NCBI GenBank assembly: GCA_947650285.1
Contig: CANTFL010000929.1
Location: 1-64,000, forward strand
Length of the DNA: 64,000 nucleotides
Direction: 5' to 3'
Source of the DNA: Hyaloperonospora brassicae
Lineage: Eukaryota > Oomycota > Peronosporomycetes > Peronosporales > Peronosporaceae
Notes under the pieces: model-generated
The model's database searches: none
What the model was told of the DNA's origin: nothing
Seen by the model: the letters and a program-made list of their open reading frames with translations, nothing else
Shown here: positions 1 through 9,859 of the stretch, in pieces
Position numbering within the stretch: position 1 is the first letter of the stretch
Layout of the letters: each line of letters begins with the position of its first letter
Translations under genes and position numbers: made by a program

Positions 1-310
1 ATGGTGTAATAAACGCCAAAATGACAATTGCACGCGCCGTCATACTCACCAACAAAAAACCACTCCACATATGGAAACAAACAGTACCACATGACTTTAT
101 CCATATTCCTTGCAGCAAGTCGCTGATAAACGGCATGGGGTAAACCATCGGCCGGCTCTTTTCAACTAATTGTTTCGTCTAAAAGTCGATACACAATCAA
201 ATGCTCCTCTCCATCCTTCTTTATGATCACAACAATTGGTGATGATCACGGAGCAGTGAACAAGCGAAACATCAACGCCGCCAATTATACCTCGATCAGA
301 TTGGCTAGCT
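1..310 (-). pseudogene. Reverse transcriptase start, element C (partial, decayed)
   Basis: Read on the minus strand, this stretch encodes the N-terminal fingers of a retrotransposon reverse transcriptase. The segment SSPIVVIIKKDG is visible at about 245-205, and a frame change later MVYPMPFISDLL at about 140-105. These match the 'SSPxVxVxKKDG' and 'YPMPxIxDLL' blocks of Ty3/gypsy-type RTs. The catalytic Asp-Asp box would lie beyond the window edge, so it cannot be judged. Several stops and at least one frameshift show that the copy is dead. It continues in order from the polyprotein relic at 309-2038, which lies upstream on the same strand. Seen: motifs and stops. Inferred: same element as that relic. 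Confidence 0.65.
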
Positions 311-2038
311 ATTTGCGAAATTTGGGTGCTATTGGTCGTACTATGTGTGCGATTGGGTTAGAATCTCCAATATAAATATCACAGACTGCTCCACGAGCCG
401 CAAAAGGTAGGGCATTACCTTTGCCGAACAGCCAGGGCCAAGTCAAGCTATGAGTTTCTGTTGCAGTCATCGCTTCAAGTAAACGGAGGCACAAGTCACA
501 GCACCGCTTAGTTAAACGTCTTTATATGTGAATGGGCCACCGAGGTGCCCGTCGTGCGTCTTTCCATGACACACGCGGACCAGTCTGTTTAAACACACGA
601 GCAACGTGAAGTCGCTGCAGCAAGACGACAGCAAGCATTGCCGTCACGCAAACCATACCTGTCAGCTCAGCCACACGCAATCCAGACTTGGTCTCTCTTT
701 GGCGACATAGATGGAGATTTGCCCATATCAACTACCGCAACTTCTATTGATCATTTGACAGTGGCTTCCCTGGTTCGCCCACTCTAAAGTGTTCTACACA
801 TATCCCGGCCGCAGGCGTAACTACTTCCAGTAGAATCGCCATGTGCTGATTGACACCTTCGGCGTACAACTCTTCACTTTCGTTACGAAACGTCGACACG
901 GTAGACGGTTCTGCCTCCGTTTTTTCTTCGCCGATTGTCACGACGTCTTTCTTTTTCACCAGTCGATCGGGATTATCTTTAACTCACAATCTCTGATCGC
1001 ACTCCCATCTGTCTGACAGCTGGACTTTCCTTGCAGAAAGTAGCTGACACCTCGCTCGATGTCTTTTTCGTCGAACATCGTCACTTCAGAGCTTGACCTC
1101 TCATACCGATCTTTCGACTTTTTGGCCTCCAAACACCCTTGGATTGTAGGGAGTAAAAGAAACATCTTTGAAAGATGTGCATATTGCTGCACACGTCGCA
1201 CCTTTCTGTCCCTCCCGGTCTTGTCGGACTGATGTCCGAACTGGTTTGGCTGTGTACGAACGATGATCGGAATTGCGTCTGGTTGATTGAATGTGCTGCC
1301 AGCAATCATATTACTCATTTTGATCTGACCTGTCAAGGTCGGATCCACCACTCCGCCAGCTTTCCTTCACCTGGTTTGCATACGAATATCGTCTATCTTC
1401 TCGTCATTTGTATGATCCATCGCAAGTACATTGATAAATCGCTGGTCATTCTTCGTGGCGCGATCATCGCTCTCCTTTTCATCCATATCTTTAATCATTT
1501 ATTTTTTGATCACGTTTCAATTAGGTTATAAATCGTCAGCGCTGCAATCCGTCACCTTTTCTTCTATCTTTACCTTTTAGCGCTACAAAACTTTGATCGG
1601 CGTAGGGTGTGATTGCTGTTCGACCAATGATCCTTCATTTGCTTCCGGTGAGATTTTTCCCGATTGTTAAAGATTCGAATGATAGCGTTTGACATTCGTC
1701 ACAACGCCGCGATCCCAACGACACGTATTCTTGCGATCGAGGTACCATGTCTGCTACCATCCACAGGCCTCGCAGGATCCCCAGCGCTCAATGACCTCGC
1801 GATCACCACAGTTGGTGAGCTGTAGGTCATTAATCATGCCCGATTCGTTATTAACAGTACGCACCCACTTCTCGTCTCGACTTACCCAATTTTTAGCTGT
1901 TGGTGGCGCGATATCTATCCTCACTTTTCTTGCTTGATCGACTGAGACCACCAGGTGTTGACCATTCACATTGTTTAGAACGGGGCACGCCTTGAGTCCA
2001 TCTGACACAAGATTGTATGCACCCGACGTCACGTACAC
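309..2038 (-). pseudogene. Element C polyprotein upstream of RT (decayed)
   Basis: Successive minus-strand open segments at 2038-1754, 1351-956, 959-744, 731-522 and 494-309 are colinear and lead into the RT fragment at 1-310. The last segment ends with an APKFRK-like stretch, which sits just before RT fingers in many gypsy-type Pol proteins. I recognise no zinc knuckle or protease triad in it. The segments together would make roughly 570 residues broken by stops and frame changes. I take it to be the Gag or pre-RT part of an oomycete LTR element. A decayed host gene is unlikely because an LTR-like sequence lies immediately upstream. Confidence 0.5.
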
Positions 2039-2039
2039 G

Positions 2040-2420
2040 TGGCGAGGAAGCGCAGAGAAGAAGGCAGAACTCTGGAGTTTTGTGTAAGAAAAAAGTAGAA
2101 CTATATTTAATATACTTAAGCTTATTTCAATAAACTATTGTTGTCTTAGTTTAACTATAACAAACTACCATCTTCTATGGGGGTCTCTTTCGCACAACCC
2201 ATTGCGCGCGTCCAGCAGCGATTGGTGGGTAATTTGGCTGATGTAGATGTAACATTAATAAATACGTGGAGCACCCACAGATGTTACCCTTGGGGGTAAT
2301 ATTCCGATGAGATCAATTCTTCTCATGTAATTTAATTAATACATAATAAAAAGGGAAGCGTTATCCATCCACCACCCAAACGTTAACTATCCAACCCATC
2401 CCCCATAAATATAAGTTTGA
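2040..2420 (-). repeat. LTR of family-A type, minus orientation, upstream of element C
   Basis: The block around 2190-2240 (CATTGCGCGCGTCCAGCAGC) and the following ATTGGTGGGTAA recur at 27840-27880, 35060-35090 and 38990-39020, and inverted at 35470 and 49130. These are the core of the LTR family used by elements A1-A3. This copy lies upstream of element C on the minus strand and would be its 5' LTR. The outer end beyond about 2350 diverges from the other copies, so the true terminus is not clear. Confidence 0.55.
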
Positions 2421-2665
2421 TTGGCTATAACCGACCGTTGTGATTCGTTAAAGAGAATGAACGCAACTGTATGAATTTCAACACCCACAAGACACTCACC
2501 TTCAAATTGCAACCTTCCCTGTTACAACAACTGTATCAAAATGAACACCCTTTTGCCCCCCTTCACAATTAAACATGCCTCTCTTGCTGAGGTTCAAGCT
2601 ACTGTAAAGTCCCACGCAACATCACTGTGATATGTCATTGTTGTCAAATGTGTGCAAAAAAGGTC

Positions 2666-3106
2666 TTATTTACCCTTTGGTACTTCTAGATTATCTACTT
2701 GTTCCACATCTACATTTAAAACTATGCGGCATGTGCGTGCATTGTGCCCTGCTTGGGAACACCGTCCACAGCGTCGACGAGGTGCAAGATTAGCAGCTGC
2801 ATTTGCGAGCTCAAAAGCGAATGGCAAGTGGCGTGTTGACCCTGTTGGTAGACCTCGCGTCTCTGCTTGCACAGGATCACTGACAACAACATCATTAAAA
2901 ACAGTAAGCACACGCTCAAGAAGCATGCGCTTTCGATAACCCTCACAATCATCATAGTCATATGAAATCCTCTTCAATGCTGTCTCCATTGATGGCAGAA
3001 CAACATCTTCAATATTTGGCCGTGGTGGCTGGACCAACCACCAATGCTGTTCGAAGTCATTAAAGGCTAGCGGTACCATGGGCTGGCCGCGGCTGCGGCG
3101 GCGCAT
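2666..3106 (-). pseudogene. C-terminal part of a zinc-knuckle protein, probably a MULE-type transposase
   Basis: A 146-residue open frame ends with a CCHC zinc knuckle, CGRCSQAGHNARTC, near its C-terminus (about 2775-2734). The knuckle follows a segment of the form TRGLPTGST. A short basic 'RGRPxGS' type run before a terminal CCHC knuckle is common in the C-termini of Mutator-like transposases in oomycetes and plants. The catalytic DDE and SWIM regions are missing. Upstream, on the minus strand, the frame runs into family-B LTR sequence (3150-3420), so the gene was truncated there. The Met at 3106 is simply the first available one. Alternative: a retroviral-type nucleocapsid, less likely because the knuckle is C-terminal and no protease follows. 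Confidence 0.5.
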
Positions 3107-3149
3107 CTCATGTTGGCATGGGTACCCCTTGTCGATCTAATAAGACCAA

Positions 3150-3420
3150 GATATATGTTGCTGACCTCTTCATTTATATATAGCCTAGATATCGACGAGA
3201 GTGCCTGGTATAATGCGTAGATTTTGAACCGCTTGACCTTCTGACCACTTGAGCCGTCTCGCAATAATGCATATTTTCTTTTACACTGTAGCTTCGTCCG
3301 ATCGCTGTTGGGAATTTGGACTAACAGTTCTTGATACCTGGGCAAACAATACAGGTACATCACTCGATTCAAGTATGCGGCTTTATTGACGTCGAATGGT
3401 CAGTAATCCAAGTCCGAAAG
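3150..3420 (+). repeat. Family-B LTR fragment, plus orientation
   Basis: The stretch at about 3225-3265, with CACTTGAGCCGTCTCGC, matches 7550-7568 and 42735-42752, both inside longer family-B LTRs. The following GGGCAAACAATACAGG also matches their GGCCAAACAATCCAGG block. Only the middle of the LTR is present. It abuts the truncated zinc-knuckle gene. Confidence 0.6.
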
Positions 3421-3984
3421 AGAACTCGAAACGTGTATGTAAAAGCAAATTAAATTAGGCTAAATGGTAATTGAGAACTACTACTATGCCTAGGTATGGA
3501 GGTGGATCAAAATAGTATGTAAAATCGAATGAAGAATGGTTACGGTGGTAATTGGACTAGACATTAAATTCGAATCAGGGCATTACGCCTTTTGAGTTCT
3601 ATTCAAAAGGAAATAGGATCCGACAGTGGTTGAGCTTTAAACAGGAACCCGACGTGAGATCAGATCATGACCTGAGGTAGGGGCTGAGGACCTATCAAGG
3701 ACCCTACGATGTACCAGATACAGATTGAATCATTGGAAGACACGTAGCGAGCGCTTAATTTTTTTATGGGCTAGGTCGTAGATTTTGTAAGATGGTTGGC
3801 TAATATCTTACAAAGTTCAATTTTCATAAATTGACACGTCTTATCTCTTCTTAGCTATATTTTTTCGCCTTTCGAAGAAAGAACGAGCTAATCCATTCTT
3901 CTATTTTAAGTATCGCACCTGGATTGTCTGGATAGGTGCGTTCAGGACTCTCGCAAACATAAAAAGTCGGCTATAAGTCGCAGT
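3421..3984. other. No gene seen
   Basis: AT-rich sequence between two oppositely oriented family-B LTR fragments. No long open frame or recognisable motif on either strand. It may be decayed LTR sequence. Confidence 0.5.
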
Positions 3985-4300
3985 AAAAAAAGGGTGATTA
4001 AGATCGCGAGACCGGTCAAGCGGTCAGAAAGCTCACGGATCAAATATCTACTTTGGACAAGGCGATCTGTAATAGATCAGGGTAACTCAAATCGAGCAGC
4101 CTACAAGCATACAAGTGACTTCGTGAAGAATTCCACGAAATTCCGCCAACCCCGATCGCGGTGTGGAAATCATCACACCGCGATCGAACCTCGACCCCAT
4201 CGCAACCAAGGTCAATTTTGCCATTGACACGAGTCCACCTGGAAGAGTGCAACCCGCCCCACCGACGGGTAGACGAGTCAAGTATTAAATAAAGCACGGA
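3985..4300 (-). repeat. Family-B LTR fragment, minus orientation
   Basis: The block GTGCAACCCGCCCCACCGAC at about 4247-4266 is the reverse complement of the GTCGGTGGGGCGG block at 5950. The stretch CACACCGCGATCGAACCTCG near 4175 is the reverse complement of the 42555-42600 region. Order and orientation agree with a minus-strand family-B LTR. Its ends are not defined. Together with the plus fragment at 3150-3420 it forms a loose inverted pair. Confidence 0.6.
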
Positions 4301-4848
4301 AATGAAGTAACCCTACGATTGCGGTCGTCTGAAAGCAAGTGGAGAGGCGGGATCGTATCAGCAAATGTGTGAATTCCTCTCCATCACGATATGGTGCGTG
4401 CCCGGTCCTTGTATTAAATCAAGATCGTACCGTGAGTTATGAGTAAAGAAGAAGAAGACAGAACTTGGGATGGAAGCGTCAGAGGCTGAGGGATCGTCAT
4501 AGTCGCGAAAACTTTTATGATATCCGGTATTTTAAGGTTTTGGAGGGTTTTGATGATGAAAAATAAAAAAGAGAAAGATCGACTTGTCTATCTGGAAGGT
4601 AAACCCCTCCTCCTCCTCTTAATGTCTTTTTGGAGACCAGCGCGGGTCATGCTACAAAGCATGCTTTGCTGGGAGAAATCTCTTTTACGAATCATGGACA
4701 TCACAAGACCCTTTAACCAATCTCAAAGACGAAGATCGTGAAGCCTGAGTGAGTATTGAAAGACGTAGCTAGATAAATACCACACGATCTCAAAGCTGGA
4801 TCAGATCGACAGGACCGAAATGTTTGATCTGATCCACACAATCGCATC
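4301..4848. other. No gene recognised
   Basis: Purine-rich sequence with short open stretches only (for example 4517-4741 plus). None shows a domain or resembles another part of the window. Confidence 0.4.
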
Positions 4849-5640
4849 ATGACAACATTCGAGCAGCGGATTAAATTTATGGACGATGAAGACACGATGA
4901 CGGGATGGCTCGATGACTGGCAGGTCGAAATGCTGGCGAAAGACTACCACTGGAAGGAGTTCAAAAAGCTATTGTCGAGTGATGCAGTGCTGAAGATCTT
5001 CAAATACTGCTAATCGGTCCGCAACGAATGCCGACATTACCTCATGTCTCACCCTCAAACCAGCTAAAGTGACCCGTAGTCCGATGCAGTTGCTAAAAGA
5101 CGCGGTATTTACAGCTGGATCTTTCGATGCGTATACGCTATTGTAATGCGATATCTACCAAGTATTCATAGCGGACAGGTCGTTTCGTTTCGTAAATTTT
5201 GAGGAATCGTAGTTGCGATAGAGCAGATAAGAAGGTTGAGCTGGCCATTGATGAGTAGATCGATTACAAGGCACCGGATCAAGCGATCACGCCGATCTTG
5301 GTCACACCGAAAAGTTAATATAGTGGATCTCCTCCGTACGCTCAAGTAATATTGAACTTGGAATCAGAAGATTCGTTATATCTTCAACGGATGCCATTTG
5401 AGACCGTCCAGCGCTGCATTGATTTGTGGCAGGATGACCCTGATGGTGGCGAGATCGACTAAGGCGCCCGAATTGCCCCTTTTCATCTGAAGTCGTACGT
5501 TGAAGCTGCCATGAAGATGTGGGAAGGCAATCACAAGGTTTTATCGTTAAGTTAGAGCGTAGGTGCCAACAGATCGAAGGCGTCAGTAAATTCCGATAAG
5601 GATACTGATTAAAAAATACTATCGGGAAAGAGTGGCTCAC
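4849..5640 (+). pseudogene. Unrecognised protein-like relic upstream of a family-B LTR
   Basis: The clearest part is an open frame at 4849-5013, starting MTTFEQRIKFMDDEDTMTGW and ending in a TAA. It is acidic, rich in Trp, Asp and Lys, and predicted helical by composition. Protein-like segments continue in changing frames to about 5640. No known domain is visible. It ends less than 200 bases before the family-B LTR at 5826 and has the same orientation. The simplest reading is that it is the 3' internal part of a family-B or related element. Stops and frame changes show decay. Confidence 0.35.
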
Positions 5641-5825
5641 GACCCAGTACTCTGACGTACCAGATCGTGAGATTGGTGTATGATAAGGGTGGGATTTTCC
5701 GTGATGATGATATGGTTACCTAAGCTAAAGCCGAATCTAACTGAAAACCGCGGTCCCGATTCGAACTCGCGATTTCGATCCGATCTGCCGATCTCGATCC
5801 GAGATTGCAAGCCTTAAGTCAGTTT

Positions 5826-7025
5826 TGTGGTGCAGTGACGATCACAAATATCTTGTGATCCCGACCATCCATAGACGCCCGGACGACCGACTAACGGAGG
5901 GAGTACCCCGATTCCGTGCTCTGTGTCTTCTTGCTCACCTTGTGTACCCGTCGGTGGGGCGGCTTGCGCTCTTCTTCGTGGACTTGGGCTGGAGATGAAC
6001 TTGACTATTTTTGGTGATAGGGGTCATCGAATGGTAATTTTGCATTGGTCAAACGTGGTGTAGATCGAGTAGAAATTCTTGACTCGATTGCGTGTATGCT
6101 TAGCGCTCTCCCAGAATAGCCTGTATTCAAAGGTGATGCTTGATTCGCGAGCCTTCAGACCTTTCAAGCCGTCTCGTGATCTTGAATCCGGACCGTAAGG
6201 TTCACTGCGTCCGATTGCAGTTGGGGGATTTGAGAACTGATGTTCCACCAGGCCAAATAATTCAAAGGCGAAGTTTGTAAAGACGAGGTGACTCTCTATT
6301 CAACGGGAGGCCAGATTTTTTACCCGAGAGAAGTGGACGCGTAACTTTCGTTGCAAATTAATTTCTGTTTAATGTCAACCAACCAAATCCAAAACCTATA
6401 ACTATGCATATATGTTCGCTAGGTCTGATGTTGCGTGTCTCCTGTCTATGGAATTTACCTCGTGTATCAGGTGGTTCACAGAAGATACTCCGTAGTGGAT
6501 CGCAGGGTAGCGATCGCAGAGTAGTGGATCGCGGGGTAGTGGATCGCGGTATGTGATCCACACGAATTATGTGTTCACACCAATTATGCGTCCACGATAA
6601 TTAAGCATTACACACCCAGGATGGATCGTGATCAATCTCTCGAGTTTTTGATTGGGCATCCATCGTCGAATCGCCATTACTTTTGAGACCTTGCAATTTT
6701 GATGATCTTGACGATCTACGCTTCCAGCTTGCTTCCTAATTCACCCATTATCCATTATCATTAGCAATTCAGTATTCTAGTCGATGTTCATTCTTCGAGC
6801 GATCCGGTTCTTGTACCTTAGTGATCCAATCCCTTGTTCGCGGATCGTGATCGTTCAGTCCTCGATCCTTGACTATACTCCTTCAGGAGCGTTAGGTGGA
6901 TTAATCGGTATAATTCTCACAGTCATTTCGTGTCAATTATTCGTGTAACACCATCATTTGTGCCAACGGGCCTATCGTTGAGCGCAATCCACCAATTAAA
7001 TTGATCTCGCACCTAATGCGGTAGG
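5826..7025 (+). repeat. Family-B LTR with leader, plus orientation
   Basis: Starts with TGTGGTGCAGTGACGATCAC, close to the starts at 12912 and 42361. It contains the family core CGACTAACGGAGGGAGTACC and CACCTTGTGTACCCGTCGG near 5890-5955. The 3' half has GATC-rich tandem units (6492-6550). It ends in a stretch also found before the second Gag start: 7056-7085 and 8203-8230 share a form of CTTCTCCACAACTGTCCCCT. The length of more than 1 kb suggests a long LTR plus untranslated leader. The 3' end of the LTR proper could not be fixed. Confidence 0.6.
6492..6550 (+). repeat. 15-bp minisatellite inside the family-B LTR
   Basis: Four near-identical units of the form GTAGTGGATCGCGGG stand head to tail (one unit is 14 bp). 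Other family-B copies have different GATC-rich arrays at the corresponding place (13568-13685 and 43080-43330). Confidence 0.8.
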
Positions 7026-7129
7026 CGCGATTCACACTTTCCATCATAATTCTTCTGCGCTTCTCCACAACTGTCCCCTGCATCGGAAGTCAACATACAG
7101 TGTCAATCGACTTTGCATCCACAACTCCC

Positions 7130-7267
7130 ATGGATTCTGCATCGTCCGCACCTTCTAACTCGGAGGCTGATAACGCGATCCCGCCTTCCGTATTACTTCC
7201 GGTTTCGACTGGCGGAAGGCACGCCGTGTTGCTGTGGTGGAGCGGGGTCCAAAAAATGCTGATGTGA
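7130..7267 (+). pseudogene. Gag N-terminal fragment, family B
   Basis: A 45-codon open frame starts MDSASSAPSNSEADN, a Ser/Ala-rich start, and ends in TGA at 7265. It begins about 50 bases after the leader block shared with 8203-8230, exactly where the Gag relic at 8286 begins relative to its own leader. It is cut off by the next family-B LTR fragment at about 7288. I infer that it is the start of Gag from the LTR at 5826. Confidence 0.45.
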
Positions 7268-7287
7268 TCCCGCCTCTTCACTGTTGC

Positions 7288-8170
7288 ACAGACAACCGAC
7301 TATTTGAGGGGGTACCCCGATTCCGTGCTATGTGTCTTCTTGCTCACCTTGTGTACCCGTCGGTAGGAAGGGTTGCACTCTTCTCGGTGGTCTCGTGTCG
7401 ATACCTAGCTTGACCGTGGTTGGGGATGGGGTGATCGCGTGGGGATCCTCACTTGGTCACTAATTACTTGGGAGCACTCGATATGAGATACCCGGATCTT
7501 GTTGATATTGCCCTTTCCAAATGTAGATCTTGATCTGCTTGACCTTCTGACCACTTGAGCCGTCTCGCGATCTTGATCCCACTTGAGTTCTTGCTGCGTT
7601 CCATCGTAGTTGGCTTGTTGTTTGTGGGAGTCCTTTATGCACTTGGCCAAATAATCCAGGTGCGATACTTGGGTAGACGGAGCGTGGTTTTTGATCGTCG
7701 AAAGGCCAAAGACCCTGCTCGGAAGAAGCGACGAGTGTCCTTTGAAGTAAATTGAACTCTGTTTGATGTTAGCCAACCATTCCGCTAAACCTACGATATA
7801 GTCTATCTATACAGGAGGTACTTGCCACGCGTCGCCAGTTAAGCCTATCTATAGAGAAAGTACTTGCCAAGTGTCGCCAGGCAAGCACCCCTGTCTCTTG
7901 CACACCGCTGGTCCCTTATTTACCCCCTACCCCTGACTTGGATCTGGATCCTGAATCCCACTCTTGATCCGTATTCACGTTGGCAAGAATCCCGATACCG
8001 GATCCTTCGATCGTGGTCCCTGATCCTTTCTTGATCCAGATGCTGGATCCACTCCCAACTGTATCACCTCTCAAATCGAATTCCTTCTCAGACCAGATCC
8101 TGTAAGGGGTCAGGTCTGGCAGTTGTGATCCACCCGTCCAATTTGTACTTGATCGGAGTCGGTTGGTAAT
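7288..8170 (+). repeat. Second family-B LTR in tandem, 5' truncated
   Basis: Starts directly at the ACAACCGACTATTTGAGGG block, so it lacks the TGTGGTGGAGTGG terminus. It contains the CACCTTGTGTACCCGTCGG core at about 7345 and the CACTTGAGCCGTCTCGC block at 7551. It is followed by the same leader type (8203-8230) and a better-preserved Gag (8286 on). The arrangement LTR, Gag start, LTR, Gag start indicates nested insertion or unequal recombination. Confidence 0.6.
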
Positions 8171-8285
8171 CCTTCTTCAGCTTTTCTTCATTCTATGGTT
8201 CGCTTCTACACAATAGTCCCCTGTACCGTTAGCTGACAGGCAGCATCAGTCTAGTTGTATACCCGATCTGCAGAAAATTGGCATC

Positions 8286-9358
8286 ATGAACCCTTGGTCC
8301 ACTACTTCTTCGCCGCAGAGACCTGCCTTGGAGTCGTCGGCGTTAACCCGTGAGGATCTTCCCGACACGTTGGCCCTCCACCCGAGTCTACTGTTCTTCA
8401 ATATAAGGTCAACGGATCCTGACTTGCCGGATGTTGTACAGGCATATGCGACGATCCCCACAACGCTGGTCGCCCGTCGGATGTCGAAGGATCCTGCCTC
8501 GTATCATACTGCGCCGGCGGGTTCTGAGATCCTCTTCCGATTCGCGTAGTGATATAGTCACGGTTCCAAGTCGCCAGGAGGTTTCGAAACCGTTACCCCG
8601 CTTGTTCGAATAGATCGACACCCAGCAAACGATGCTGGAATAGTACCGGTTTCTGGAAGCACGTTTGCGAGATAAAAGGACCCGCAATGATAAGCTTGAA
8701 AAAAGATTGCGGGATCTACATACGTCCGCGGCTCCATCTGTGCTTCACATGCAAAGAAATATGAGCAGTTGCGTCAGGATTTTCTGAAGGCGGCTCGGAA
8801 GCGTAAAGGCTAACACCAAGAAATACTTTCGCGCCCAGATCTGGCCGAAGAGATCATGCAGCTCAAAACCGCGCTCTACAAGGCCAAGATCAAACTGCAC
8901 GTAATCCAAGACATGCTCCAACTGCCGATGGCATCGGCACAGAAAAATTTGGCTTCCGCTACAGATAAGCTGAGTGTTTCCAACCAGTCTCAAGCTCATC
9001 TTTTGCGCCAACGTACCTCCACCGCCGAACTTACGAAGAAACTTTCGATCCAGAGCAAAGAGCTCACTCGATATCAAGAATTAGTCGGCTGTCTGAAGAT
9101 TAAGCAGGATCGAGCGATTCGCGACCGAGATTCGATCCTTGATTCCGTTGCTCGCCTAGCATCCCCGATACTTCCAACTGCCACAGCAGATCTACCGGTT
9201 ACGACAGCAGATGTAGCTGCTGGTCCGACCACTCAGTCCGACAAACGCGTTCGAGGTAGCGTCTCGACGAATCAACTCACGCCCACTTTTTCCAAGCGAT
9301 CCCGTATGGGATATCTATCGGATCCAGCCACCAGCAGATCTACTAAGAGGATTTAGAG
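8286..9358 (+). pseudogene. Gag relic with coiled coil, family B
   Basis: Two open segments, 8286-8549 (Ser/Pro-rich) and 8856-9356 (166 residues), are joined by a frame-broken stretch that still reads as a basic helical protein. From about residue 1 to 100 of the second segment, the spacing of Leu, Ala, Lys and Gln is typical of a coiled coil. After that comes a Thr/Ser/Pro-rich tail ending at a TAG at 9354-9356. Coiled-coil N-terminal regions followed by low-complexity tails are common in oomycete gypsy Gags. No nucleocapsid knuckle is present. It follows a family-B LTR and leader in the same orientation. Confidence 0.5.
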
Positions 9359-9510
9359 AGGGAGTACGCCGGGTTTTTTCATCCTCCAGATACAGCAAAA
9401 CATCGTCGGGTGGTAACCCATCAGATCCAGCAATGGGCGGATCAACCAAGCGTCCCCAGGCGAAGGGTTAGTAGGATCTAGCTATTGCCGGATCCACCAA
9501 GCTACTACAA
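9321..9510 (+). repeat. 28-bp units in the Gag tail
   Basis: Three spaced units begin near 9320, 9423 and 9475. Each reads approximately GGATCCAGC, a short variable part, GCGGATC, then ACCAAG. In one frame they encode DPATSRSTKR-like peptides. The spacing is irregular. Confidence 0.5.
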
Positions 9511-9807
9511 GATCTACCGCGGCGACATCCTTTCCGCGGCAAGCAGAAGTCGCGTATACCGGCGTCGAAGGTTAGGGAAGACTCTGCTGGATCATCTGGA
9601 GCTGAGACGTTGAACGCTCATTTGCGGTCTCGTTCTTCGGTCCGTCAATCCATGGTTACTCCTGCGATCTCAGAAGTGTCACGATCTCCCATTGTCGTAG
9701 ATTCCTCGAGTTTTACGTCTTCCACCTCTAACCCGGATCCACCACATTCTGTTTCACCATACTGTGGAAGGTCCAAAAAGATTTTTACAAATGGATCTGG
9801 TTGGTGA
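9359..9807 (+). pseudogene. Ser/Pro-rich Gag tail remnant
   Basis: Sequence after the stop at 9356 remains protein-like. The open segment 9610-9807 is dominated by Ser, Thr and Pro, as expected of the low-complexity linker after the Gag coiled coil. There is no domain. It fades at about 9810 into AT-rich sequence. Confidence 0.35.
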
Positions 9808-9859
9808 AGCTTCTAGCGATTCAAAGGGGAGCTATCAGCGTAAATTACGCTGATAGATG

